A stretch of 64,000 bases of DNA from Rhizobiaceae bacterium (GTDB lineage Bacteria; Pseudomonadota; Alphaproteobacteria; Rhizobiales; Rhizobiaceae). The stretch spans positions 235,611-299,610 of the forward strand of contig JARGOX010000006.1 of assembly GCA_029233925.1 (NCBI GenBank). Reading direction: 5' to 3'. The translations under genes and the position numbers were made by a program. The notes beneath the pieces were generated by a model. It had not been told where the DNA came from, ran no database searches, and saw only the letters and a program-made list of their open reading frames with translations. Within the stretch, counting starts at the first letter, position 1, and every line of letters begins with the position of its first letter. Of this stretch, positions 1 through 8,924 are shown piece by piece.

Positions 1-746
1 GGACCCGCCATTGTCGCCCGAATGATCCTGCCGTCTTTTTCCCCCTGCATGGGTCCGATACCGCCATGGGCGGGATTGGGTATGATCGCTCCCCTGCTCG
101 CCGCTTCCAGCATGGCCACATCATTGGCCGCGTCACCAAGCGCAAAGCTCTCGACCGGGCCGTCCCAACGGTTTTCATAAAGAGAAACAATCTCGCACAA
201 CCGATCCGCCTTGCTGGCGCCAAAAGACAAGGTCAGGAACCGCCCGCCCTGCTGGGCGAACAAGGATTTTGCTTTAAGCGCCTGAAGGAATTCTTGCAGC
301 TGCGCATCGCTTCCCGACCAAAGGCCCGGTTCGGAAAAATCGCGCATTTTGGCCCGTTCTGATGCTGCAAGGTCAAGGCCTGTGCGCCTGGAGACCTCTT
401 CGACACTCCAGTCGGAAAATCCGGAAAAGCAGCTGTGAAGGGCTTCGGGCATGGACGTCAACACCGCAAGCAAGCCATCATGGGATCGCTGCGCTGTTGG
501 CTGACTGACATGAGGCGGCAAGACACCGGCCCCATTTTCAACAATGGCCTCGCAATGGTCAAAACCGAGGGCGGCCCGCAAGGGTGCCATTTCGGCCGCC
601 GTCTTGCTGGAAGCAAGAACAAGCGGAATGTCCTGTTCCTTGAGTTTTTTCAGCGTCGGAAGCGCTGCCTGCCAGGAATAGTCAGCATGGTCGAGCAATG
701 TCCCGTCCAAATCGGAAAAAATGATGATCCGTTGCTGACCTGTCAT
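1..746 (-). CDS. HAD-superfamily phosphatase, mannosyl-3-phosphoglycerate phosphatase-like (3' end outside window)
   Basis: This reading frame starts at the ATG at 746 and runs off the left edge, so about 248 residues are visible and the C terminus is missing. The N terminus MTGQQRIIIFSDLDGTLLDH carries HAD motif I (DLDGT). A later GDAANDVAMLEAA stretch is motif IV. This spacing, with a large cap between, fits the HAD-IIB subfamily, and the SSKTAAE segment resembles mannosyl-3-phosphoglycerate phosphatases, which dephosphorylate a precursor of the solute mannosylglycerate. No synthase is visible, so the substrate is inferred only from similarity. It lies 126 bp downstream of the RidA gene on the same strand and may be co-transcribed with it. 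Confidence 0.75.
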   Translation of the reverse strand, partial: MTGQQRIIIFSDLDGTLLDHADYSWQAALPTLKKLKEQDIPLVLASSKTAAEMAPLRAALGFDHCEAIVENGAGVLPPHVSQPTAQRSHDGLLAVLTSMPEALHSCFSGFSDWSVEEVSRRTGLDLAASERAKMRDFSEPGLWSGSDAQLQEFLQALKAKSLFAQQGGRFLTLSFGASKADRLCEIVSLYENRWDGPVESFALGDAANDVAMLEAASRGAIIPNPAHGGIGPMQGEKDGRIIRATMAG

Positions 747-872
747 CCCTTCCAACCTCTTAACTGCCTGTGGAATTCATCTGTCAGGTATGCTTTGCCC
801 GGATTCCTGACCAATGGTCAATCCTGTTCAGGGAACGCGACGGTTCCTTGCCTCTGATTTTCCGCCGCCCTG

Positions 873-1292
873 TCAAGTTGCCTGGCCCTTGCCTTCACGA
901 TTATCAGGAAGAATGGCCGTCGCCTCGATCTCGACCTTTGCACGGTCCTCGATGAGGGCGGTCACCTGTACGACGGCCATGGCCGGAAAGTTCCGTCCCA
1001 TGACACGGCGATAGGCTGCTCCAAGTTCCTTTTGGCCGGCAATATAGGCGACCTTGTCTGTCACATACCATGTCAGCCGGACAATATGTTCGGGCCCCGC
1101 ACCGGCCTCCGCCAGTATGGCAACGATATTGGCAAGGGTTTGCTCGCACTGGCCGACGAAATCATCGGTCTCGAATTCCTGGTCCTTGTTCCAGCCGATC
1201 TGCCCACCGGTCACCACGAATTGTCCACGGGCAGCAATGCCGTTGGAATAGCCTCTGGCTGGTTTCCAGCCTTCTGGTTGCAGGAATTTCAT
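873..1292 (-). CDS. RidA/YjgF-family reactive enamine or imine deaminase
   Basis: The 139-residue protein has the length and pattern of RidA (YjgF/YER057c/UK114) proteins: an N-terminal YSNGIAARGQFVVTGGQIGW block, a middle HIVRLTWYVTD segment and a C-terminal VEIEATAIL strand. Family members form trimers and hydrolyse enamine or imine intermediates to the ketone plus ammonia. It is the last gene in the direction of the 2-aminobenzoate operon, after the CoA ligase and a decayed livF tail. A GGAGGGC ribosome-binding site lies before the ATG at 1292. An attractive inference is that it deaminates the enamine formed from 2-aminobenzoyl-CoA, but a general housekeeping role cannot be excluded. Confidence 0.85.
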   Translation of the reverse strand: MKFLQPEGWKPARGYSNGIAARGQFVVTGGQIGWNKDQEFETDDFVGQCEQTLANIVAILAEAGAGPEHIVRLTWYVTDKVAYIAGQKELGAAYRRVMGRNFPAMAVVQVTALIEDRAKVEIEATAILPDNREGKGQAT

Positions 1293-1337
1293 GGCTCTGC
1301 CCTCCTCATGCTGTTCATGTTCATTGCGGTTCTTCCA

Positions 1338-1520
1338 TCAGACATCCAGGTAGCGATCGCGGATGTCGTTAGACAGATTGTCCGGCGTTCCATCCCAAAC
1401 GCTTTGTCTGCGCTCACGGCTGGAGCCCCGATCAGCCACTTTAAAAAGTTTACTCAAGGTTCTATCGACCACCAGGATCGATTGGCCCTCGCCTTTCAGT
1501 CCGCGCACGCTCGACCAGAT
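1338..1520 (-). pseudogene. Decayed C-terminal tail of a LivF-type branched-chain amino acid ABC ATPase
   Basis: Minus-strand translation upstream of the TGA at 1338-1340 gives, in order, KIWSSVRGLKGEGQSILVVD, then LSKLFKVAD, a garbled RGSSRERRQSV, then WDGTPDNLSNDIRDRYLDV. Intact LivF proteins end with a matching pattern (IW..VRGLK.EG.SILV.DKN...L..ADR, then VVW.GT...L....RYLGV). The Walker motifs and most of the protein are missing. The stretch where LivF would read about HYVLEKGR is scrambled, so the piece is both truncated and internally damaged. It sits between the CoA ligase and RidA genes, which suggests that a high-affinity uptake system once formed part of this operon. The family match rests on recognition, not on a search. 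Confidence 0.6.
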
Positions 1521-1534
1521 TTTCCACCGGATGA

Positions 1535-3166
1535 TCAGGTTTCCGTTTTAAGGCGATATCTTTGAATTTTGCCTGTCTGCGTTTTTGGCAAACTGGCGAT
1601 AAACTCAATGGATCGGGGATATTTGAACGGTGCAATGGTTGCCTTGACATGATCCTGCAGCCGTTTGACGGTTTCTGCATCCGCCGCAACACCCTGGCAC
1701 AGAACCACAAAGGCTTTCACGATTTGCCCGCGCTCCTCGTCCGCAGCACCGATCACGCCGCACTCCACAACATCTCCATGTGCCAGCAGCGCCGCTTCAA
1801 CCTCCGGCCCTGCAATGTTGTAGCCCGATGAAATGATCATGTCATCGGCACGGGCAACAAAGTGAAACACGCCCTCTACGTCCTGGATGAAAGCATCACC
1901 GGTGACGTTCCAGCCATCGCGCACATAGTCCATTTGCCGTTTGTCATTGAGGTAGCGGCAACCGGTCGGGCCGCGCACGGCCAGTTTTCCGGGCTCGCCT
2001 CGCGGCACTTCATTCATGTTGTCATCAACGACCTTTGCCTGATATCCGGTCACCGGCGTGCCTGTCGCACCGGCGGCTGAATTGCCCAGACGGTTGGAGA
2101 TGAAAATATGCAGCATCTCGGTGGCGCCAATGCCATCGAGCAGCGGCTTGCCTGTCTTGGCCATCCAGGAATCATAGACCGGCGGCGGCAGGGTTTCTCC
2201 CGCCGATACGGCAACGCGCAGGGAGGAAAGATCGGCTCCCTTATCCATCGCTGACAGCATCGCCCGATAGGCCGTCGGCGCCGTAAAGCAGATCGTTGCC
2301 TTATAGGTCTGGATGATTTCAATCATATTGGGTGGCGTTGCACTTTCCAGCAGGGTGGCTGCAGCGCCGAACCGCAAAGGAAAGATTGCCAGACCTCCAA
2401 GCCCGAACGTAAACGCCAGGGGCGGTGAGCCGATAAAGATATCGTCCGGCGTCACGCCAAGAACTTCTTTCGCATAACCGTCGGCGACAACCAGCAGATC
2501 ACGATGGAAGTGCATCGTTGCCTTGGGTTCACCGGTCGTACCGGACGTAAAGCCCAGCAGCGCCACATCATCGCGCCCGGTATCGACAGACTTGAATCGC
2601 ACCGATTTGTTCAGCGCAACCCTGTCCAATTCGGCGTCATGATTGGCCGTCCCGTCAAACCCGACAACCTTTTTCAAGGTTGCACTGTCCTTGGCACAAA
2701 AGACCAACTCATCCATCAACCGTGTATCACAAAGCGCCAGAGAGATTTCAGCCTTGTCAACAATCTGCGACAGTTCGACTGCCCGCAGCATCGGCATCGT
2801 ATTGACAACAACCGCTCCCGCCTTGGTCGCTGCCAGCCAGCAGGCAACCATGGCCGGATTGTTGGCCGAACGGATCAGCACCCGGTTGCCGGGCACAATG
2901 CCGTAATCCTCGACCAGCGCGTGGGCAATCTTGTTGGTCCAGTCGGAGAGTTCCTTGTAGGTCCGCCGCCGACCATTGCCGATCAGCGCCGTATGATCGC
3001 CAAATCCCTTGGCAACCATGGCGTCAGTCAGTTCAACGGCAGCGTTCAGCCGCTCAGGATATTCAAATTGGGACATGTCGAGAACCGGCCAGTTCTCGAA
3101 AGGTGGCAGATTATCCCGGGTGAATGTATCGATATGGGCCGAGTGGCCGAGTGTGATCGCAGTCAT
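1535..3166 (-). CDS. 2-aminobenzoate-CoA ligase (AMP-forming, benzoate-CoA ligase family)
   Basis: This 543-residue acyl-adenylate enzyme activates an aromatic acid as its CoA thioester at the cost of ATP. The A3 motif is visible as LGFTSGTTGEPKATMHFHRD near residue 205. The hinge TGDAF lies near 420, and the C-terminal catalytic lysine is in PKTQTGKIQR near 533. Length and sequence style match benzoate/2-aminobenzoate-CoA ligases. The assignment to 2-aminobenzoate rests mainly on context: the same operon encodes a two-domain monooxygenase/reductase typical of the 2-aminobenzoyl-CoA pathway. Its start overlaps the stop of the acyl-CoA dehydrogenase gene by 4 bp (ATGA), indicating translational coupling. 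Benzoate or salicylate are alternative substrates. Confidence 0.85.
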   Translation of the reverse strand: MTAITLGHSAHIDTFTRDNLPPFENWPVLDMSQFEYPERLNAAVELTDAMVAKGFGDHTALIGNGRRRTYKELSDWTNKIAHALVEDYGIVPGNRVLIRSANNPAMVACWLAATKAGAVVVNTMPMLRAVELSQIVDKAEISLALCDTRLMDELVFCAKDSATLKKVVGFDGTANHDAELDRVALNKSVRFKSVDTGRDDVALLGFTSGTTGEPKATMHFHRDLLVVADGYAKEVLGVTPDDIFIGSPPLAFTFGLGGLAIFPLRFGAAATLLESATPPNMIEIIQTYKATICFTAPTAYRAMLSAMDKGADLSSLRVAVSAGETLPPPVYDSWMAKTGKPLLDGIGATEMLHIFISNRLGNSAAGATGTPVTGYQAKVVDDNMNEVPRGEPGKLAVRGPTGCRYLNDKRQMDYVRDGWNVTGDAFIQDVEGVFHFVARADDMIISSGYNIAGPEVEAALLAHGDVVECGVIGAADEERGQIVKAFVVLCQGVAADAETVKRLQDHVKATIAPFKYPRSIEFIASLPKTQTGKIQRYRLKTET

Positions 3167-4344
3167 GACGAAGCTCCGGCGAGTGCATTGGCTAGTGTTT
3201 GTCGTGCAATGATGACTTTCTGGACATCAGAAGCACCCTCATAAATCCGCAGGGCGCGAATCTCACGATAGAGACTTTCGACGATATGTCCGCTGCGAAC
3301 ACCATCTCCCCCGTGGATCTGCACGGCCTTGTCGATGACCTCCTGCGCCTTGTCGGTGGCAAATAGCTTTGCCATGGCAGCCTCCCGTGTCACCCGGGCA
3401 GCGCCACTGTCCTTGGTCCAGGCCGCACGATAGATCAGCAGGGCTGCCGCATCGACGTCCAGCGCCATATCGGCAATATGCCCCTGCACCATCTGCAATT
3501 CTGCAAGCGGCGCACCAAACAGCTCACGGGATGTCGCCCGGTCAATGGTCTCATCCAGGGCACGCCGGGCAAAACCCAGCGCCGCTGCCCCCACGGTCGA
3601 GCGGAACATGTCGAGGACCGACATGGCGATGCGAAATCCGTCTCCGGGCTTGCCGATCATCGCGCTCTCGGGAACGCGGCAATCATTGAAAGCCAGCCGG
3701 GCGAGCGGGTGCGGCGCGATGACATTGATGCGCTCGGCAACCTCGAGGCCCGGTGTGTCGGCAGGCACCACAAAGGCACTGATGCCCCGAGCGCCCTCGG
3801 CCTCGCCGGTGCGTGCAAAAACCGTATAGACATCGGCGATACCACCGTTGGAGATCCAGGTTTTCTCGCCATTGAGCAGGAATTCACCGCCATCACGGGT
3901 GGCACTTGTTTCCAGATTGGCCACATCCGACCCGGAGCGCGGCTCGGACAGGACAAAACCCGCCAGGGCCTGTCCCTGGCGGGTTTTTGTCAGCCATTCA
4001 TGTCTCTGAGCCTGTGTCCCGAAAAGCGAGACGGCCCCCATGCCCAGTCCCTGCATGGCAAAGACAAAATCGGCAAGACCATTGTGCCGCGCCAGAATTT
4101 CGCGCGACAGGCACAGGGTGCGCACATCAATGGTCGATTGTTCATTGTGCGGATCGACCGCGCTGTGCAGCAGCCATCCGGCGCCGCCAAGCATTTCGGC
4201 AATCTGGCGACAGGTCTCGTCAACATTGTCATGGCCGAGACCCGCCAGATTGTTTGCCACCCATTCATCAAACCGATCATGGAATTCCCGGTGCCGGTCA
4301 TCCAGAAAGGGCCATTGCAGGAAACTGCGGTCCGCCATGCTCAA
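3163..4344 (-). CDS. Acyl-CoA dehydrogenase
   Basis: A 393-residue FAD-dependent acyl-CoA dehydrogenase of normal family length. It shows the signature [20 protein letters not shown] around residue 130 and [20 protein letters not shown] after it. The C-terminal [10 protein letters not shown] segment carries the usual catalytic glutamate. It inserts a 2,3 double bond into a CoA thioester and passes electrons to ETF. Between the CoA ligase and an enoyl-CoA hydratase, with ATGA overlaps on both sides, it most likely acts in the beta-oxidation-like lower part of 2-aminobenzoyl-CoA breakdown, after ring reduction. The exact substrate cannot be read from sequence. Confidence 0.88.
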   Translation of the reverse strand: MSMADRSFLQWPFLDDRHREFHDRFDEWVANNLAGLGHDNVDETCRQIAEMLGGAGWLLHSAVDPHNEQSTIDVRTLCLSREILARHNGLADFVFAMQGLGMGAVSLFGTQAQRHEWLTKTRQGQALAGFVLSEPRSGSDVANLETSATRDGGEFLLNGEKTWISNGGIADVYTVFARTGEAEGARGISAFVVPADTPGLEVAERINVIAPHPLARLAFNDCRVPESAMIGKPGDGFRIAMSVLDMFRSTVGAAALGFARRALDETIDRATSRELFGAPLAELQMVQGHIADMALDVDAAALLIYRAAWTKDSGAARVTREAAMAKLFATDKAQEVIDKAVQIHGGDGVRSGHIVESLYREIRALRIYEGASDVQKVIIARQTLANALAGASS

Positions 4345-5153
4345 TTCCCCTCAAACACCGGCTTTTGCTTTGCAACAAAAGCATCATAGGCACGCCTGAA
4401 ATCCCGGGTCTGCATGCAGATTGCCTGGGCCTGCGCTTCGGCCTCAACGGCCTCGTCAATGGACATGGACCATTCCTGTTTCAACATGGTCTTTGTCATC
4501 ATGTGGCCGAAATTCGGGCCATCAGCCAACCGCGTTGCAAAGTCGACGGCCTCGGTTTCCAGTTGCGCGCCATCCACCAGCCGGTTGTAAAAGCCCCAGC
4601 GCTCGCCCTCAACGGCAGACATGGTGCGTCCGCTATAAAGAAGCTCAGCCGCCCGGCCCTGACCTATGATGCGCGGCAGGATTGAACAGGCGCCCATGTC
4701 ACAGGCTGCGAGCCCAACGCGGGTGAAAAGAAACGCTGTTTTGGCTTCATTGCTGGCAAAGCGAATATCGGAAGCCATGGCGACGATGGCGCCGGCGCCA
4801 ACGCATACCCCGTCAACCGCTGCGATAATCGGCTTGCCGCAGCCGATCATCGCCTTGACCAGATCGCCGGTCATGCGGGTAAAGGCCAGCAGGCCCTTCA
4901 TGTCCATATCGAGAAGCGGGCCTATGATATCATGAACGTCCCCGCCGGAACAGAAATTGCCGCCATTGGAGGCAAAGACAACGGCATCCACATCCTCGGC
5001 ATAGACCAGATCGCGAAAGCAATCGCGCAGTTCCGCATAGCTCTCGAAGGTCAGGGGATTTTTGCGGTCAGGCCGATCAAGCCTGATAATGGCCACACGG
5101 CCTTCCATTTGCCAGTTGAAGTGTTTGGGCTCGAGTTCGGCCATATGGGTCAT
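4341..5153 (-). CDS. Enoyl-CoA hydratase/isomerase (crotonase family)
   Basis: The 270-residue protein has the crotonase fold. [16 protein letters not shown] near residue 63 forms the first part of the oxyanion hole, and [20 protein letters not shown] near 112 the second. It continues with [20 protein letters not shown], where the catalytic glutamates of classical hydratases usually lie. Here the region reads [10 protein letters not shown], so glutamate at the classical positions is not obvious, and ring hydrolase or isomerase chemistry is possible. It is coupled by ATGA overlaps to the acyl-CoA dehydrogenase and to the MarR gene. The likely role is hydration or hydrolytic ring opening of an alicyclic CoA intermediate of the 2-aminobenzoate pathway. 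Confidence 0.85.
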   Translation of the reverse strand: MTHMAELEPKHFNWQMEGRVAIIRLDRPDRKNPLTFESYAELRDCFRDLVYAEDVDAVVFASNGGNFCSGGDVHDIIGPLLDMDMKGLLAFTRMTGDLVKAMIGCGKPIIAAVDGVCVGAGAIVAMASDIRFASNEAKTAFLFTRVGLAACDMGACSILPRIIGQGRAAELLYSGRTMSAVEGERWGFYNRLVDGAQLETEAVDFATRLADGPNFGHMMTKTMLKQEWSMSIDEAVEAEAQAQAICMQTRDFRRAYDAFVAKQKPVFEGN

Positions 5154-5626
5154 TTGTGCAGGGCTCCGCGTATGTGAACATTATCAAGCAGGTGAACCAG
5201 GGTGTTCGCGTCCTCGTCACTCAGTGTCTTCAGCATGGAAGCAACCCAGCCTTCATGGGTTTTTGCCATATGGGCGAAATCCTTGCGGCCGGCCGGGGTC
5301 AATTGAACGATCATCGCCCGGCGGTCTCCGCTGACGGGAATACGCACCACAAGACCATCCGACACCAGCCTTTCGACAATGCCGGTGACATTGCCGTTGG
5401 ATACCATCAGCGCAGAGGAAAGCTCGGTCATCTTGAGCCCATCCGTCTCACGATAAAGGGCGGCAAGGACATCGAACCGCGGCAGGGTCGTGGCAAATTC
5501 CACCCGCAACCTTTCGCGGATTTCCGCCTCCATCTGTCGGGATATTTTCAAAAGGCGCAACCAGATCCGCAGCCTTTGTTTTTCAATTCCCGTGCCGCCA
5601 TCCAGGGACGCAACCGCTGCACTCAT
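5150..5626 (-). CDS. MarR-family transcriptional regulator
   Basis: A 158-residue winged-helix regulator. The segment [21 protein letters not shown] leads into the recognition helix [20 protein letters not shown], and the wing follows as [20 protein letters not shown], a typical MarR pattern with the DRR wing motif. It is embedded inside the 2-aminobenzoyl-CoA operon and overlaps both neighbours by 4 bp, so it is made with the enzymes it probably represses. MarR proteins in aromatic CoA pathways often respond to the aryl-CoA thioester. A degenerate palindrome at 8768-8786, upstream of the first gene, is a candidate operator. Confidence 0.9.
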   Translation of the reverse strand: MSAAVASLDGGTGIEKQRLRIWLRLLKISRQMEAEIRERLRVEFATTLPRFDVLAALYRETDGLKMTELSSALMVSNGNVTGIVERLVSDGLVVRIPVSGDRRAMIVQLTPAGRKDFAHMAKTHEGWVASMLKTLSDEDANTLVHLLDNVHIRGALHK

Positions 5627-6384
5627 ACCTCACCTCCCGAAACGGAAATGGCCTGCCCGGTAATCGATGCCGAATTGGGACCGCACAGGAACAAGACCGT
5701 CTGCGCCACTTCTTCAGGCTGAACAAAACGACCGCTTGGATTATGCCGCAGCAAGGCTTTGGCGGCATCATCCCGGCTGCGTCCGGTTTTGCTCATGATG
5801 TTTGCCAGCGTCCGCTCCAGCATCGGCGTCTCGGTATAACCCGGGCAGATCGCATTGACGGTAATGCCGCTCCTGGCGACCTCCTGGGCAATCGATTTGG
5901 TCAGGCCGACAACGCCGTGTTTGGCGGCACAATAGCCCGCCACATAGGCATAGCCCTTCAGGCCGGCGACGGAGCCAATGGATATGATGCGTCCCCATTT
6001 TGCATCCGCCATGCCGATCAGGCCTGCCTGCATCGTCAGGAATGCGCCGGTCAGATTGACATCGATCATCCTTTTCCAGCTCTCGATATCCATCTGGGTA
6101 AAGGGAATGCTCTCCGCCACACCGGCATTGGCGATGACGATATCGGCTTTTCCATGGTCCTGCGAGATACAGGAAAACAGCGCCTTGACGCTGACCGGGT
6201 CGGTCACATCACAGGTGACAGCGGAAATCAGCGCGGATTGTTCAGCGACAGTGACAAGCGCCGTCTTGTTGCGCCCCGTGACGGTCACGGTGGCTCCCGC
6301 ATGGGCCAGAGCCAGCGCAATGGATGCACCGACGCCGGATCCGCCACCGGTGACCACCGCATGTTTGCCAATCAGATCGCTCAT
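5623..6384 (-). CDS. Short-chain dehydrogenase/reductase (3-hydroxyacyl-CoA dehydrogenase-like)
   Basis: The 253-residue protein is a classical SDR. The nucleotide-binding GGGSGVGASIALALAHAG is near residue 11 and NAGVAES near 87. The catalytic Ser-Tyr-Lys set is read from SIGSVAGLKGYAYVAGYCAAK near 140-160, with PGYTETPM after it. Such enzymes oxidise alcohols with NAD(P)+. In this operon, between the monooxygenase/reductase and the CoA-cleaving enzymes, the likely substrate is a 3-hydroxyacyl-CoA or an alicyclic hydroxy-CoA intermediate. Its start lies 3 bp after the stop of the monooxygenase/reductase gene, and its stop overlaps the MarR start by 4 bp. Confidence 0.88.
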   Translation of the reverse strand: MSDLIGKHAVVTGGGSGVGASIALALAHAGATVTVTGRNKTALVTVAEQSALISAVTCDVTDPVSVKALFSCISQDHGKADIVIANAGVAESIPFTQMDIESWKRMIDVNLTGAFLTMQAGLIGMADAKWGRIISIGSVAGLKGYAYVAGYCAAKHGVVGLTKSIAQEVARSGITVNAICPGYTETPMLERTLANIMSKTGRSRDDAAKALLRHNPSGRFVQPEEVAQTVLFLCGPNSASITGQAISVSGGEV

Positions 6385-6387
6385 GGC

Positions 6388-8673
6388 TCACACCTTTTCC
6401 GTCTGTGCCTCGGCCCGTTCGGCCAGGCGCACCATCTGATCGCGTCCGGCCAGATAGGGCAGCGGCCAGGCAACCTGTGTGTCGCCAAGCCCGACGGCCG
6501 TGTGCAGGGTCCAATAGGGATTGGCAAGATGCGGACGGGCCAGACACACCAGGTCGGCGCGGCCCGCCATCAGGATGGAATTGGCATGGTCAGCCTCATA
6601 GATGTTGCCGACCGCCATGGTCGCCATATGGGCTTCATTGCGAATGCGATCGGAAAAGGGTGTCTGATACATGCGACCATAGACCGGTTGAGCGGCAATG
6701 GATGTCTGGCCGGTCGAAACGTCGCAAATATCCACACCTGCTTGCTTGAGCAGGCCGGCAATCGCCACGGCGTCATCCGGCGTGATGCCTTCATCACCCA
6801 CCCAGTCATTGGCCGATATGCGAACCGAAATGGGTTTTCCATCCGGCCATACGGCGCGCACGGCGCGATAGACTTCAAGCGGATAACGCATGCGGTTTTC
6901 CAGCGAACCGCCGTATTCATCGTCGCGTTTGTTGGTCAGGGGCGTGATGAAAGACGACAGGAGATAGCCGTGCGCCGCATGAATTTCCAACATGTCAAAG
7001 CCGCATCGATCGGCCATTTCGGCCGAGGCCACGAATTGATCACGCACCAGATCCATATCATCCCGGTTCATCTGCCGTGCCACTTGGTTTTGCTCCGACC
7101 AGCGGGTCTCGGATGCCGAAATCAAAGGCCAATTGCCCTCCTCCAGCGGCCCGTCCATCTTTTCCCAGCCAAGCTGCGTCGATCCCTTGACGCCCGAATG
7201 CCCCAGTTGCATGCAGATTTTTGCCCCCGTCTGCTGGTGCACGAAGTCGACGATCCGCGCCCATGCAGCCTCATGCTCCGGCGCATAGGCACCCGGACAG
7301 CCGGGCGTGATGCGCCCATCAGGGCTGACACAGGTCATTTCCGTATAGACCAGCCCGGCGCCACCCTTGGCGCGTTCGCCATAGTGCACCAGATGCCAAT
7401 CCGTTGGACAGCCATCCACGGCCTTGTATTGCGCCATTGGCGAAACGACCACGCGGTTGGACAGATCCATGTCCCGCAACCGGTAGGGCGCAAACATTGG
7501 CGCCCTGTGGCCGGTGGCGCCCGCCTGCGCCTGAAACCAGCCCTCCGCCTGCTGCATCCATTGCGGGTCCCGCAGGCGCAGGTTTTCATGGCTGATGCGC
7601 TGTGAGCGTGTCAGCAGGGAATAGTTGAACTGGACAGGATCGAGATGCAGGTAACGCTCCACATTTTCAAACCATTCGGTTGAGTTGCGCGCCGCCGATT
7701 GCAGACGCAGCACTTCGACGCGGCGCTCTTCTTCATAGCGCTCGAATGCTGCCGGCATGGACTTTTCGCTGGTTAGGTAGTTGGCCAGGGCAATGGCGCT
7801 CTCCAGTGCCAGCTTGGTGCCCGAACCGATGGAGAAATGTGCCGTTGCCGCGGCGTCCCCCAGCAGCACGATATTGTCATGCGACCAACGCTCACAAAGC
7901 ACCCGGGGGAAATTGATCCAGGCGGAACCGCGAATATGCCGGGCATTGGTCATCAGGGAATGTCCGCCCAGATATTTGGCAAAGATCCGCTCGCAAACCG
8001 CTATGGATTCATCCTGCGACATCGAACCGAAGCCGAATTTATTCCAGGTGTCCTCCTGACATTCGACAATGAACGTCGCGGTGTCACCATCGAACTGATA
8101 GGCGTGCGCCCAGATCCAGCCATATTCGGTTTCTTCGAAGATGAAGGTGAAGGCGTCATCAAATTTCTGGTGGGTCCCCAACCAGACGAATTTGCACTGC
8201 CGCACATCGATATCGGGACGAAATTCCTCGGCAAATTCAGTGCGGGTTCTGGAATTCAACCCATCGGAAGCGACGACAAGATCGTATTCCTTTGCATAAT
8301 CAGCCGCACTGCTGACGTCTGTCTCGAACCGCAGGTCCACGCCCAGCTCCCGGGCTCTTTCCTGCAGCAGCAAAAGCAATTGCCGGCGCCCGACACCGCA
8401 GAAACCATGTCCGGTGGACAGTTCCTTGCGCCCGCGATAATGCACGGCAATATCGTCCCAATAGGCAAAGTGCTGACGGATCGTCGCCGCACTGACCGGA
8501 TCATTTGCCTGCAGATTGTCGAGAGTTTCATCAGACAGGACAACGCCCCAGCCAAAGGTGTCATCCGGCCTGTTGCGCTCAATGACGACGACCTCATGGG
8601 CCGGATCACGCAGCTTCATGCTGATCGCAAAATAAAGGCCAGCTGGCCCGCCTCCAAGACATGCAATACGCAT
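6388..8673 (-). CDS. Bifunctional 2-aminobenzoyl-CoA monooxygenase/reductase (salicylyl-CoA 5-hydroxylase-like)
   Basis: A 761-residue fusion. Residues 1-370 are an aromatic-ring hydroxylase-type flavoprotein: [15 protein letters not shown] at the N terminus and [20 protein letters not shown] near 275. Residues about 395-760 are an Old Yellow Enzyme-type reductase, with [25 protein letters not shown] and [10 protein letters not shown]. This architecture is known from 2-aminobenzoyl-CoA monooxygenase/reductase, which hydroxylates and then reduces the ring, and from related salicylyl-CoA 5-hydroxylases. The start at 8673 was chosen because GGGAAG lies just upstream and translation then opens directly with the FAD-binding [10 protein letters not shown] longer frame exists to 8733 but adds 20 unconserved-looking residues. 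It is the first gene of the operon. Confidence 0.88.
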   Translation of the reverse strand: MRIACLGGGPAGLYFAISMKLRDPAHEVVVIERNRPDDTFGWGVVLSDETLDNLQANDPVSAATIRQHFAYWDDIAVHYRGRKELSTGHGFCGVGRRQLLLLLQERARELGVDLRFETDVSSAADYAKEYDLVVASDGLNSRTRTEFAEEFRPDIDVRQCKFVWLGTHQKFDDAFTFIFEETEYGWIWAHAYQFDGDTATFIVECQEDTWNKFGFGSMSQDESIAVCERIFAKYLGGHSLMTNARHIRGSAWINFPRVLCERWSHDNIVLLGDAAATAHFSIGSGTKLALESAIALANYLTSEKSMPAAFERYEEERRVEVLRLQSAARNSTEWFENVERYLHLDPVQFNYSLLTRSQRISHENLRLRDPQWMQQAEGWFQAQAGATGHRAPMFAPYRLRDMDLSNRVVVSPMAQYKAVDGCPTDWHLVHYGERAKGGAGLVYTEMTCVSPDGRITPGCPGAYAPEHEAAWARIVDFVHQQTGAKICMQLGHSGVKGSTQLGWEKMDGPLEEGNWPLISASETRWSEQNQVARQMNRDDMDLVRDQFVASAEMADRCGFDMLEIHAAHGYLLSSFITPLTNKRDDEYGGSLENRMRYPLEVYRAVRAVWPDGKPISVRISANDWVGDEGITPDDAVAIAGLLKQAGVDICDVSTGQTSIAAQPVYGRMYQTPFSDRIRNEAHMATMAVGNIYEADHANSILMAGRADLVCLARPHLANPYWTLHTAVGLGDTQVAWPLPYLAGRDQMVRLAERAEAQTEKV

Positions 8674-8767
8674 TGGCACTTCCCTGCTGTTACCCGGCGC
8701 GCCGTCCAAAGGACAGCGCCGCCATTGCTCCATGCGGGAATGTTGCCACCGTCGGCAATATATTTCA

Positions 8768-8786
8768 AGCTTAAAATTTTTAGACT
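8768..8786. promoter_or_regulatory. Imperfect palindrome upstream of the 2-aminobenzoate operon, possible MarR operator
   Basis: The 19-bp AT-rich sequence AGCTTAAAATTTTTAGACT matches its own reverse complement at 14 of 19 positions. It lies 95 bp upstream of the start codon of the monooxygenase/reductase gene, in the only sizeable gap before the operon. MarR proteins commonly bind such 15-20 bp AT-rich palindromes. The assignment is inference from position and symmetry. Confidence 0.35.
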
Positions 8787-8924
8787 AAAACTTTATTGGC
8801 TTTGCCGCGGGCATGCCATCAAGCGACGCTGCAGGGTTTGCGGGCAACAGATTCAACCAACAGGCATTTTCCGCTTTGCAATAGCGCCACCTTCGGCATG
8901 CCAGCCGTTTGGCCTTCAGGTTCG

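Noticed and set aside
5743..7605. A 620-codon open frame on the plus strand opposite the SDR and monooxygenase/reductase genes
   Set aside because: It is antisense to well-supported genes, has no domain pattern and is rich in residues produced by reading GC-skewed codons backwards.
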